NCBI GenBank assembly: GCA_028279275.1
Contig: JANQOB010000003.1
Coordinates: forward strand, 58,078 to 122,077
Direction of reading: 5' to 3'
Length of the DNA: 64,000 nt
Source of the DNA: Gammaproteobacteria bacterium
GTDB taxonomy: Bacteria > Pseudomonadota > Gammaproteobacteria > UBA4575
Of this stretch, positions 54,626 through 62,992 are shown piece by piece. Below the pieces are notes generated by a model. It was not told the origin of the DNA. It was given only the letters and a program-made list of their open reading frames with translations, and did not search any database. How positions within the stretch are numbered: position 1 is the first letter of the stretch; each line of letters starts with the position of its first letter. The position numbers and the translations under genes are program-made.

Positions 54626-56428
54626 TTAACGGTCCGCCGGAAATTCCACCCAGTCGAAATAGCCGATCATCATCTCGTCGCGTGTTTGCAAGCCGAATTT
54701 TACATCGGCATCAGGATCCGGATTGTTGGGATTATTTGCACTATTATCGTAACGAGCGCGGGCAACAAGAGTGGACCCCGCGGGCACATCGATGGGTGAT
54801 TTAAGTTGATAGTGCAGTTGCCAGTTAGGATCATAACGGGGAACGTCCAGCAATAATTTTTCGCTTCCGTCGGGCTGTACCAGTTTATAGTGAAATGCGG
54901 TTCCGCGCAGATGCGTATGCGGGAAAAAACCGAATATCTGCCCGGCGTTGGCAAACGAATACGTTGCCGTTTTTAGATAATTCGATTCCCCCGCAGGAAT
55001 ATGTATTTCCTTGGTGGCCGCGGCTTTGGTCTTGATTATTTTTTGCGGCGGCCGTGCAGCAAATTGAATGCCGATACTGGGTTGATCCTGGCTTGCGACT
55101 CCATTGGCTTCGTGATGAATTTGCATCAGTATGCGCCACCCTTTGGGCAATAACTTGGCTGTACCTTCCTGATACCGCACTCCCGGCAAACCTTGTACGT
55201 AACCGCCGTAAAATCCGCGTAATGTTAATAAATGTTTTTCTCTGATACTTAAATCGGTTTTGGCATGAGTGCCCGGCATGAATTGTTTTTGCTTGGATTC
55301 CGGCGGCAACAAAAACAAAATAATGTGATGAGTATTTTGCGGCGCATCGGTAGCCACTTCGATTGTTTGCACCCATCGGTCTTCTGCAAAACGAGTCGGG
55401 ATACTTATATACTCGTAAGCAATTTCGCCTTCGGCCGGAATATTCAGGATACGGGGGCTGGTCAATACCACGTCGGGCTCTCCGAATTGCCAGCCGGTTT
55501 CCCACTGGTGGGGAGCATTCGCGTCTACAGCCGCGCCGACCGGCGCGCCCGCATCGATCCAGTCGATCATGAGTTGTCGATCCGCTGCTGTTAAATGCCT
55601 GTCGCCGATCCATCGATCAGGATCGCCGGCTGCCAACCACGGAGGCATAATTTTATTTTCCAGCACAAACCGGATCATCGCTTTGCGCTGCACAACCTGC
55701 TCGTAGGTCTGCAAAGAAAACGGACCCGACTGCCCCGGGCGGTGACACTGCTGGCATTTGGCGGTCATCAGTCTGCTTATTTGTTTATGCCAGGTAATGT
55801 TAGCGGACGCTGTCTTTTGCGTCGGCTTGTGAACGAAACAACCCGGCGCAGTTGTTGCGGGAGTTTCCACTGCTACTCCGCTGCGCACTGCGTTTAATGC
55901 GTCAGCCAAAAAATGCTGCCGAGCTTTTGGCCGGCTGAAACCGACACCAAACCGATCGTTGATTGCACCACGGTAACGTAGCCTCGCCTGCTGATCGAAT
56001 AAAAATACTTCACTGCTGGTACGCACACCCAGCCAGTCACTGAGTTTGCGATCGGCATCCAGTATATAAGTACCCTTTAACCGGTGACGTTCCTGGTCCT
56101 GCCGAACCATGTCCTCGGTGGCCAACTCTCCCGTCAATAGATAGATAATGTTCAGTCCGCTGGCTTGCAGTCTTTGCAAGTAAGGCGCATAACGACGTGC
56201 TACCGGACAACCCGGATCACGCACCGCAATCAAAAACGGATCGCCGGCAACTGCATCGGGCAAAATAATTTTCTCCTGCGATGTCGGGTAGAAGTCGCGC
56301 GGTAATTTTTGCGCCAGTGGCGCTCGCGACTGCAGCTCAACCGAAGCCTGCCACCGAAATGCTTTTTCCTCGGCGGCACATACCGAACACAACAATACGC
56401 TTGCAATTACCAGTAAAACTACTCGCAT
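54626..56428 (-). CDS. Exported redoxin / cytochrome c / type II copper monooxygenase-like fusion protein
   Basis: 600 residues with a signal peptide (VVLLVIASVLLCSVCAAE). Residues about 45-190 form a redoxin-type fold with a single Cys in DPGCPVARRYAPYL. A c-type heme motif CQQCH is at 225-229, with PPW (262-264) as a possible ligand region. The C-terminal half (about 320-600) resembles the PHM/DBM copper type II monooxygenase fold: HH 367-368, HH 438-439 and HTH 504-506, with Met 586-587. Periplasmic, with substrate unknown. Its start overlaps the lipoprotein gene end by 10 bases. Confidence 0.85.
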   Translation of the reverse strand: MRVVLLVIASVLLCSVCAAEEKAFRWQASVELQSRAPLAQKLPRDFYPTSQEKIILPDAVAGDPFLIAVRDPGCPVARRYAPYLQRLQASGLNIIYLLTGELATEDMVRQDQERHRLKGTYILDADRKLSDWLGVRTSSEVFLFDQQARLRYRGAINDRFGVGFSRPKARQHFLADALNAVRSGVAVETPATTAPGCFVHKPTQKTASANITWHKQISRLMTAKCQQCHRPGQSGPFSLQTYEQVVQRKAMIRFVLENKIMPPWLAAGDPDRWIGDRHLTAADRQLMIDWIDAGAPVGAAVDANAPHQWETGWQFGEPDVVLTSPRILNIPAEGEIAYEYISIPTRFAEDRWVQTIEVATDAPQNTHHIILFLLPPESKQKQFMPGTHAKTDLSIREKHLLTLRGFYGGYVQGLPGVRYQEGTAKLLPKGWRILMQIHHEANGVASQDQPSIGIQFAARPPQKIIKTKAAATKEIHIPAGESNYLKTATYSFANAGQIFGFFPHTHLRGTAFHYKLVQPDGSEKLLLDVPRYDPNWQLHYQLKSPIDVPAGSTLVARARYDNSANNPNNPDPDADVKFGLQTRDEMMIGYFDWVEFPADR

Positions 56429-57549
56429 GTCGATTCCGCTTCACATTCCATAATCATCATCAGCAATGCAACCAGTCGATGCATGGCACGCGGTGAACGC
56501 ATATAGTGGTCCAGACCGATTTCCAGCACTGTGTGGCTGCCGGGAACCAGCAACTGCTGAATCAGCGCCGCACCGTCGTTCGGCCCATAAGCGGCCAGAT
56601 TGGCGTAACCATATCGGGGCTTTTCCTGCAGCGTGCTGCCAAACGGCAAGGCCGCATAATTGATGATGGTGACTTCGTCCGAAAACTCCAGCTTGGCCAG
56701 TCGCGCGGAAGCAACATCAGTCGTCAGACTGTGCACCGCAGTTAAGGGGGTATCTTCGTCAAACCCCATCCAGTCCAGCCAATGTTGCGGATCGTCAGCG
56801 GCCATGTCGATTAACGTGCTGCCTGCAATAATGCCGCCGACATTTAACCAGCCTTTTAAATGCGCCATTTGATGATCGTTCAATTCTGCACCCAGGGCAT
56901 AGGCGGTATCGGCACCGCCTTTACTCGCGCTTACCAGCACGATGGATTTGTGCAACGATTGCGCATCTTTAATCGCTTGCGCAATAATTTTTCCATTCCG
57001 CTCGACGCTGCCATGTTCGTCGGTTTCGACCAAGGTTGATTGCAAGCCGTACGACGCCAGAATTTTTCGCGGATAAGACAAGGCTGCACCGGTTTCCGGC
57101 CGACTGCGCCAGTGCCAACCGGGCACTACCAAAGCATGGTGATTCGCAAAAATTCGTTGTAGCCGCTGTTTCGTTTTGGCGGCGTTCAATTGTGTTCTCA
57201 ACAAATGAGATTGCGTCTGCCAACGCCTGTTACCAGGCTGGGCCAGCATTGCGCGCGCATAAACAACGCTGGCGAAATCTGTAGACCCCTGCTGCGCCAG
57301 GAATTGCAGCTCGGCTGCGCTTGGAATTTCACTTACAGTGCGCTCCAGTTGCTGTCGACGTTGTCTTAATTCGACCGGCTCATCGTCGGACGGCGCCAGA
57401 GCATACATGGCAATTTCCGAATCCATATTGGCCGCAACCACCTCACCGACGAACTCACCTTCTGCATACAGCGGCCCTTTGGGGGTGCCGCAGGCGGAAA
57501 TACACGACAGGACAAAAACAATAATCGCGAAAACGGCTTTGCTATACAT
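56419..57549 (-). CDS. Lipoprotein with alpha/beta hydrolase-like domain
   Basis: 376 residues. The lipobox ISAC follows a hydrophobic helix. The C-terminal part (about 140-370) looks like an alpha/beta hydrolase: LVVPGWHWRSRPETGA, then VLVSASKGGADTAYALGA around a nucleophile Ser, and LEIGLDHYMRSPRAMHRL near the end with a His. The N-terminal part is helical (VELRQRRQQLERTVSEIPSAAELQFLAQQ). I do not recognise the family. It is coupled to the redoxin-cytochrome fusion downstream. Confidence 0.75.
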   Translation of the reverse strand: MYSKAVFAIIVFVLSCISACGTPKGPLYAEGEFVGEVVAANMDSEIAMYALAPSDDEPVELRQRRQQLERTVSEIPSAAELQFLAQQGSTDFASVVYARAMLAQPGNRRWQTQSHLLRTQLNAAKTKQRLQRIFANHHALVVPGWHWRSRPETGAALSYPRKILASYGLQSTLVETDEHGSVERNGKIIAQAIKDAQSLHKSIVLVSASKGGADTAYALGAELNDHQMAHLKGWLNVGGIIAGSTLIDMAADDPQHWLDWMGFDEDTPLTAVHSLTTDVASARLAKLEFSDEVTIINYAALPFGSTLQEKPRYGYANLAAYGPNDGAALIQQLLVPGSHTVLEIGLDHYMRSPRAMHRLVALLMMIMECEAESTCE

Positions 57550-57687
57550 ACAGATTTATTTTAATGGTTATTTGTGCACAGTAATATTAGTATATTAAGC
57601 AAAGATTAAAAAATTTCTACAGTAAATCTCAATCAACTTTTTTCGAATTTGAATAGACTGCGGCCATCTAATATTCAACTAGCGTTC

Positions 57688-58695
57688 ATGCTGCGACTCA
57701 ATCTATTGCTGTTTTTATTGCTGCTGCTGGCCGCTTGCGGCACAACGCCTATTAAAAAATACGGCGACAAAATCGAAATCGACAGTGTGGATTTCGAATT
57801 TATCGATCAGTTGCTTGCAAATACAAACCAAAACGCACCGCAACGTAAAATTGATGTATGGCTTACAGTACCTGACAAGGAAAAATTTGCGCCGCCTTAC
57901 CCGGTTGTGGTGTTATTGCATAGCTCGTGGGGGTTGAGCAGCCAGGAATGGCATTACGCAAATGTTTTCAAACGCATGGGCATTGCCACATTTGCGATCG
58001 ATAGTTTTATCCCACGAGGCGTCGAAAAAACTTCGCTGGACCAAACCCGTGTTTCCAGCGCATCCATGTTGAACGACGCATATGCGGTTCTGGACTATCT
58101 TCATTTACACCCACAGTACGATGGCAACCGCGTCGCGGTAATGGGTTTTTCAAAAGGTGGCATTGTTGCTTTGTATGCAGCGGTCAATCGCATACAAAAC
58201 GCGTTATCCCACAACGGACTAAGATTTGCAGCACATATTGCGTATTATCCCTGGTGCGGATTACAACTTTACGACATGCAAACAACCGGTGCGCCGATTC
58301 TTATTCAGGGCGGCAGCAAGGATTTTGTCACGCCGATCAGCCGTTGCAAAACTCTGGTAGAAAACGCAATGATTAACGGCCATTCATCACAAATCATTAT
58401 TAAAGAGTACGCATCGGCACGCCACGCTTTCGATCATCCGGTACTTGGCAGACTGCCGTTTAAAGTCGCCATGGACGCCCAGATTCCTGCGGACTGCAGT
58501 ATCAAGGAAGTCCACCCCGGCAAATTTATCGAGGAAAGCACCGGCGCACAGGCTACGCACCGGAATATCGGCGAGGTCCTGCACCGCTGCAGCAAATACA
58601 AAGGCGAAGCCAAATACAACCGCAAAGCCGCACGCGAAGCGCTTAGGGAAACGCAGGAATTTTTAAATCACTTTATTGTGGCCAATAAAAGCTGA
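57688..58695 (+). CDS. Dienelactone-hydrolase-like lipoprotein
   Basis: 335 residues from ATG 57688; a TTG frame 13 codons longer precedes it. The lipobox LLAAC follows LRLNLLLFLLLLLAAC. The hydrolase core: VVVLLHSSWGLSSQEWHYANVFKRMGI, nucleophile MGFSKGGIVALYAA, acid region ILIQGGSKDFVTP, and His in YASARHAFDHP. Family DLH; probable envelope esterase. Divergent from the lipoprotein gene at 56419-57549. Confidence 0.87.
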   Translation: MLRLNLLLFLLLLLAACGTTPIKKYGDKIEIDSVDFEFIDQLLANTNQNAPQRKIDVWLTVPDKEKFAPPYPVVVLLHSSWGLSSQEWHYANVFKRMGIATFAIDSFIPRGVEKTSLDQTRVSSASMLNDAYAVLDYLHLHPQYDGNRVAVMGFSKGGIVALYAAVNRIQNALSHNGLRFAAHIAYYPWCGLQLYDMQTTGAPILIQGGSKDFVTPISRCKTLVENAMINGHSSQIIIKEYASARHAFDHPVLGRLPFKVAMDAQIPADCSIKEVHPGKFIEESTGAQATHRNIGEVLHRCSKYKGEAKYNRKAAREALRETQEFLNHFIVANKS

Positions 58696-58738
58696 CGCAA
58701 TAAATTTTTTTTGGCGAAGCGAAATGATTTCGAAAATT

Positions 58739-59527
58739 TTAATATTTTCTTAGATAAACCACCCAGTACACAAATGCTACAAATACGCTTCCGCCAACGA
58801 TATTTCCAACCGTGACCGGAACCAGATTAGAAATAAAATCGACGACACCAATATTAGAACCATCGATCAACATTCCCAAGGGAATAAAATACATGTTGGC
58901 GATGCAGTGTTCAAAACCTAGCGCCACAAACGCCGAGATCGGAAAAATAATTACCAGCACCTTGCTTGCAACATCGCGCGCTGCAAAACACAACCATACG
59001 CTCAGACAAACGAGCGCATTGCATAAAACTCCTCTAAAAAAAGCCTGAAATGGATCTAAATCGACTTTATAGATCGCGATATTCAGTGCCGTTTCTGCAA
59101 CTGCGCCATTGCCCAGCGCAAGCGTTCCCGACCAAAACACTAAAATCGCGGCGCCTACCGCTCCTATCAAGTTGGACACATACACCAAACACCAGTTTTT
59201 TAGCAATTGCGCAGAACTTACTTTCTTGTCGGCCCACGCCATGACGATTAAATTATTACCGGTAAAAAGTTCCGCTCCACCAACGACCACAAGAATTAAA
59301 CCCAAAGAAAATGCGACACCTCCCAGCAAACGCGTAGGTCCCAGCCCCATACCGGTATCTGTCACCACCAGGGTAAAGAACATTGCGCCGAACGCGATAA
59401 ATGCGCCGGCCATCAAACCAAGCACAATGGTAGGAACGGGAGGCAATAATGCTTTCTTTACCCCTAAACTCTCAACCAGCTCCGCAATTTTCGCCGGCTT
59501 GTAAGCATCGACAGATTGATCAGCCAA
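58739..59527 (-). CDS. Formate/nitrite transporter family protein (FocA/NirC)
   Basis: 262 residues with six helices; LFTGNNLIVMAWADKK and LGFEHCIANMYFIPLGM are the FNT pore and His-region signatures. It carries formate, nitrite or a related small anion. The start is TTG 59527, supported by AGGAG 7 nt upstream with no ATG near it. No formate lyase or nitrite reductase gene is close by. Confidence 0.94.
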   Translation of the reverse strand: MADQSVDAYKPAKIAELVESLGVKKALLPPVPTIVLGLMAGAFIAFGAMFFTLVVTDTGMGLGPTRLLGGVAFSLGLILVVVGGAELFTGNNLIVMAWADKKVSSAQLLKNWCLVYVSNLIGAVGAAILVFWSGTLALGNGAVAETALNIAIYKVDLDPFQAFFRGVLCNALVCLSVWLCFAARDVASKVLVIIFPISAFVALGFEHCIANMYFIPLGMLIDGSNIGVVDFISNLVPVTVGNIVGGSVFVAFVYWVVYLRKY

Positions 59528-59571
59528 ATTATTCTCCTTCCATTAGCGTTACAGGAATACTTTACGCCTGT

Positions 59572-60348
59572 TTACTGGTTCCACCAAGCAGGCAAGTCGG
59601 CAATCGATTCAATTACTGCAGCAGGACGTATCGCATCTTCGAGGTCACTCTCTCTGAATTTTCCGGTGCGCACCAATACTCCCCGGATTCCCACACGCTG
59701 CGCGCCTTGAATATCGCCGACAATATCGTCGCCGATCATAATTGCACTCGCTGCATCGCATTGCATGGATTTCAATGCCGTTTCGAAAAAATGCGCGGAA
59801 GGTTTGCCCAGCACGACTGCGTTGCAACCGGCCGCATATTCCAGCGCTTTTACGTAAGGACCGACGTCCAGTTGCAAGCCGCTGGCAGCTCGCCAGTAAC
59901 GCGTCATTCCCAGAGCGATCAGCACCGGCTTTGGTTCTTGCATAAGAAGCCTAAACGCTCGATTCAATTCTTCAAATGTCCAAGCTTGCGCAATATCGCC
60001 CAAGACAATGGCAGACACTTTTTCACTTTTATCGCCTAGCAAGGGGATACTGCTGAAATCTTCGCGGGTGTTTTCCGGAACGAACAAGGCGGTCGGCCCG
60101 CTTACATTCCGACTTAACCACTGGCAGGCGGCAACCGGCGGGGTAAGTATGGAGTCCGCTGAAATTCCAAACCCCAGATAGTTCAGTTTATCGACAATTC
60201 GGCTGCGCGGACGCGAAGTGGTATTGGTGATAAAGACATGCGGAATGGATTGCTGCTGAATCCAATGGATTGTTTCCACCGAACCAGGAATTACATGCTC
60301 CCCCTGGTACAGAACACCATCCAGATCTATGAGCAAGCCAGTATTCAC
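59572..60348 (-). CDS. HAD-superfamily (class IIA, NagD-like) phosphatase
   Basis: 258 residues. Catalytic LIDLDGVLYQGE, motif II TNTTSRPRS, motif III lysine in VLGKPSAHFF, motif IV MIGDDIVGDIQGAQRVG. The cap is of type C2a. Start: GTG 60348 is preceded by a mini-ORF ATG-CCG-TGA whose ATG has GGAGG 7 nt upstream and whose stop overlaps the GTG. It may use reinitiation. Confidence 0.92.
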   Translation of the reverse strand: MNTGLLIDLDGVLYQGEHVIPGSVETIHWIQQQSIPHVFITNTTSRPRSRIVDKLNYLGFGISADSILTPPVAACQWLSRNVSGPTALFVPENTREDFSSIPLLGDKSEKVSAIVLGDIAQAWTFEELNRAFRLLMQEPKPVLIALGMTRYWRAASGLQLDVGPYVKALEYAAGCNAVVLGKPSAHFFETALKSMQCDAASAIMIGDDIVGDIQGAQRVGIRGVLVRTGKFRESDLEDAIRPAAVIESIADLPAWWNQ

Positions 60349-60438
60349 GGCATTAAACTGCCTCCAAGCGCGTAGCTTGTTTATACTTACTATTTTAACG
60401 CATCACAGATATATTTTTTCATGATTTAACATTTGTAT

Positions 60439-60945
60439 TTAAACCGCGTCGTTACCTTCTTCATCCAGTTTGTATTTTTTCGCCAGATAATAATCCAGAC
60501 TCAGGCAACCGGGGCCGGTAATCATCAGCCAGACAAACAAAATGACATACATAACTTGCGGCAGGTATAAAAACCAGCTCATCCAGTCAAGAAACCCAAT
60601 CCCTTTCGGAATGATCGCGTCAATCTCGACGGTAATAATGGCCACGATCATGGCAATGGTCAGCGCAATCGCGCAGATAGTGGAAAACAATCCCACCATC
60701 AGCAACAGTCCGCCGAAAAATTCAACCGCGGCCAGAAAAAGCGCCATAAATTCGGGAAACGGCATACCGATCTCTCCCATTAAATGGATCAGATCTTCAT
60801 GCTTTACCGGATTGAACAGTTTGTGGTAACCGGAAACCGCAAAAAACAGCCCCAGTGAAAATCGCGCGACGAAAATAGGCAACCATTCCCAGCGACGGTT
60901 ACCGGTAAACACAAATTTAATAAACGGCATAAGGGCAGCAAACAT
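60439..60945 (-). CDS. DoxX-family membrane protein
   Basis: 168 residues with four helices; ARFSLGLFFAVSGYHKLFNP is the DoxX/DoxD opening and FFGGLLLMVGLFSTICAIALTIAMIVA the middle. GGAG lies 7 nt before ATG. DoxX proteins act in envelope redox or sulfur chemistry in some bacteria, but the role here is unknown. Confidence 0.9.
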   Translation of the reverse strand: MFAALMPFIKFVFTGNRRWEWLPIFVARFSLGLFFAVSGYHKLFNPVKHEDLIHLMGEIGMPFPEFMALFLAAVEFFGGLLLMVGLFSTICAIALTIAMIVAIITVEIDAIIPKGIGFLDWMSWFLYLPQVMYVILFVWLMITGPGCLSLDYYLAKKYKLDEEGNDAV

Positions 60946-60986
60946 AGTCTTTCTCCAGGTTTGTTATTCAAGTGATACCGGTGAAC

Positions 60987-62009
60987 TCATATTCCCTTGA
61001 ATCCGGACCGGCATTCTGCATCCAGTACGGGTGGAATCGCTGCAGCTTCCTGTTCCGCTTTCTCACTGCGTCTGGTTTGCAATGAGGCATACAAACCGAT
61101 TGCGATGCCGACAAATAAAATTCCGCCGCCGATGTAGTGCGCCATGACCGGAAATTCGCCCAGAATTAAAAACGCTCCCAAAACTCCGGCCAGCGGTGCA
61201 AACGAAGTCGAGACTGAAATATCAATCGCGCTGGACTTGCGCACTCCCGTATCCCAGGCAATCTGTCCGCTGACAATGACAAGCGCACCGTACACCAGCA
61301 TCCATTTCCACAAAAAAGGCGACGTAAGATCGGCAAAATGTTCGGGACCAAATAAATAGTTGGCCACAATAAAAAATATTACGGTGCCGACCGCACTGCG
61401 AAATACGCTGAAGATTCCCAGCGGCACCCGCACCAGCCAGCGGCGCCCGATAACCGTTGATACCGCATAAATGGCGGCGGCCAGGGCGGCGTACAATTCT
61501 CCCTTGACCAGCATTAAATGATCCGCCGACTGCTGCTGGAGTAAAACAATGACTGCAACGCCCGCCAGACAAATCACCGACCCGATAAACGATAACGGCT
61601 TGACATTGTCTTTCAGAAAAATCCAGGCGAGAAACAGCAACAACGGCGGTTCCAGTTGACTGATTAACACCACGCTGGTTACTAGTGTATTTTCGATGGC
61701 AATAAAAAATAATGAAGGCGCCAGACAGTTGGCCAGCAACGCCACCGTGGTCAAGGCAATCCAGTCCGCTTTGCTTAAACGTGCCAGATTTTCACGCGTC
61801 CAGTCCTTGCGGTGAATGGCATATAAAATAATGACGGCAATGGCATTACCGGCAAACAGAATATTACAAAATGAAATAGGATTGCGACCGTCTACCAGAT
61901 TTTCCGCACCCAGATCAGACAAAACCCGCACAATCGCGCTGGCGGCTCCGAAAATGATTACGGAGTACCATAGAAGAAACGGGCCCGGAATTCTTCCTAT
62001 CATTATCAA
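60987..62009 (-). CDS. EamA/DMT-superfamily transporter
   Basis: 340 residues, ten helices in two EamA repeats: LEPPLLLFLAWIFLKDNVKPLSFIGSVICLAGVAVIV and STSFAPLAGVLGAFLILGEFPVMAHYIGGGILFVGIAI. Probably a metabolite exporter. Start is TTG 62009 or ATG 62003; no ribosome-binding site is clear. The last 30 residues are a charged tail. Confidence 0.9.
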   Translation of the reverse strand: MIMIGRIPGPFLLWYSVIIFGAASAIVRVLSDLGAENLVDGRNPISFCNILFAGNAIAVIILYAIHRKDWTRENLARLSKADWIALTTVALLANCLAPSLFFIAIENTLVTSVVLISQLEPPLLLFLAWIFLKDNVKPLSFIGSVICLAGVAVIVLLQQQSADHLMLVKGELYAALAAAIYAVSTVIGRRWLVRVPLGIFSVFRSAVGTVIFFIVANYLFGPEHFADLTSPFLWKWMLVYGALVIVSGQIAWDTGVRKSSAIDISVSTSFAPLAGVLGAFLILGEFPVMAHYIGGGILFVGIAIGLYASLQTRRSEKAEQEAAAIPPVLDAECRSGFKGI

Positions 62010-62081
62010 TTATTGTGGTAACCGGCCGGTGAATTATCACACAACTGACTCGATAAAGGCACTTGTACAACTAAATAGGTG

Positions 62082-62145
62082 AGTGCATGGATGCACGAAT
62101 GAGAGTTGCATCAGGGACGATGCAGCCGACTAGAGAACCACCTTC
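62082..62145. repeat. Structured element resembling a dispersed gammaproteobacterial repeat
   Basis: Two neighbouring hairpins: GTGCAT-GG-ATGCAC (62082-62095 or nearby) and TGCATC-AGGGAC-GATGCA (about 62107-62124), followed by AGCCGACTAGAGAACC. The pattern of a CATGGATG hairpin followed by an AGGGACG hairpin recalls small dispersed repeats in marine Gammaproteobacteria; only a memory-based resemblance. Confidence 0.4.
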
Positions 62146-62230
62146 TTCATCCTTCCCAAAAGTTGACTTACCCCTGCAATCGTATAAAACTACTGCACTG
62201 CAAGTATAAAAAATACCGGAGGATAAGCTT

Positions 62231-62308
62231 ATGCAAGGAACCCTGAGCATCATAGTTCCGTTAGTCTGGCTCGGCGGAATGGCCTTATTGCTTTTGCTGA
62301 TTAAGTAA
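62231..62308 (+). CDS. 25-residue single-helix membrane peptide
   Basis: An ORF of 25 codons beginning MQGTLSIIVPLVWLGG and ending LLLLLIK. GGAGG lies 8 nt before ATG, and a TTGACT hexamer with TATAAA/TAAAAC 14-16 bases on lies upstream (near 62162-62190). The peptide is almost entirely a membrane helix with one terminal Lys. Too short for family assignment; it resembles CydX-type small subunits in size only. Confidence 0.5.
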   Translation: MQGTLSIIVPLVWLGGMALLLLLIK

Positions 62309-62532
62309 TACGCCTGTTAATTTATTACTTTTAGTCGATCAACCTGCAGAGGGAAGTAATCCCCTACCCTCTGCTTCCAAAGCCGAGTCGTTGCACAGCA
62401 TCGGTTTCTCGAGCGTCATTCACAAATTGACAATACGATAAATATTTAACGTATTCGCATGCAGTCACACGCGGCTGCCGGTAGCAGTTCGAACAAAACT
62501 TTTACTAAACGCTTTACCAAACGTTATTTGAC
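62309..62532. other. Gene-free spacer between the 25-residue peptide and the MerC-like gene
   Basis: 224 bases without a credible gene. No hairpin with a T run stands out. Confidence 0.4.
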
Positions 62533-62916
62533 TTACACTTTTGTTACTTGATATTTACGGCAAAGCGAATAATTTCGAATATGTATTCCTATCAACCCTG
62601 CTGTTAGCACCAGCAAGCCTATTATTTCACCCGACTCACTTAGGTGATCATGCCCAAAAATTACCAGAGCCACCAGCATTGCAAGTGCTAACCCACCCAA
62701 CAAACTCACCATGTAATCCTTGTGTCGCCAATAACCGACCACCAGAGCCAACGCACTCAGTGGCACAAGCAGACTTGTAATCAATTGATGGAAAACATGT
62801 TCGTCGAACAGCTGTACTGTGCTAAGGAACGGAATAAATAACAGCAGCAGCGGCGACAACAGACAATGAATCGCACACAATGCTGACCCGCATATGGCTA
62901 GCTTATCCAGGTTCAT
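62533..62916 (-). CDS. MerC-domain membrane protein
   Basis: 127 residues with four helices. The N-terminal motif CGSALCAIHCLLSPLLLLFIP matches MerC-family proteins, with Cys residues near a membrane entry helix. MerC moves mercury, but chromosomal MerC-like proteins lie beside zinc-type receptors. It follows the ZnuD-like gene on the same strand (76-base gap), so a zinc-related role is likely. Confidence 0.88.
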   Translation of the reverse strand: MNLDKLAICGSALCAIHCLLSPLLLLFIPFLSTVQLFDEHVFHQLITSLLVPLSALALVVGYWRHKDYMVSLLGGLALAMLVALVIFGHDHLSESGEIIGLLVLTAGLIGIHIRNYSLCRKYQVTKV

Positions 62917-62992
62917 CTAGATTTTTGCTTTGTCAACAACTGGCGAATGACCTAAAACCTGCGCCCTTACATTAAAACACTGTAACTATTGC

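Noticed and set aside
54885..55613. 242-residue minus-strand ORF inside the redoxin-cytochrome fusion
   Set aside because: It is a second frame of a gene with clear domain motifs; its composition (Arg/Cys/Ser-rich) is that of a shadow.
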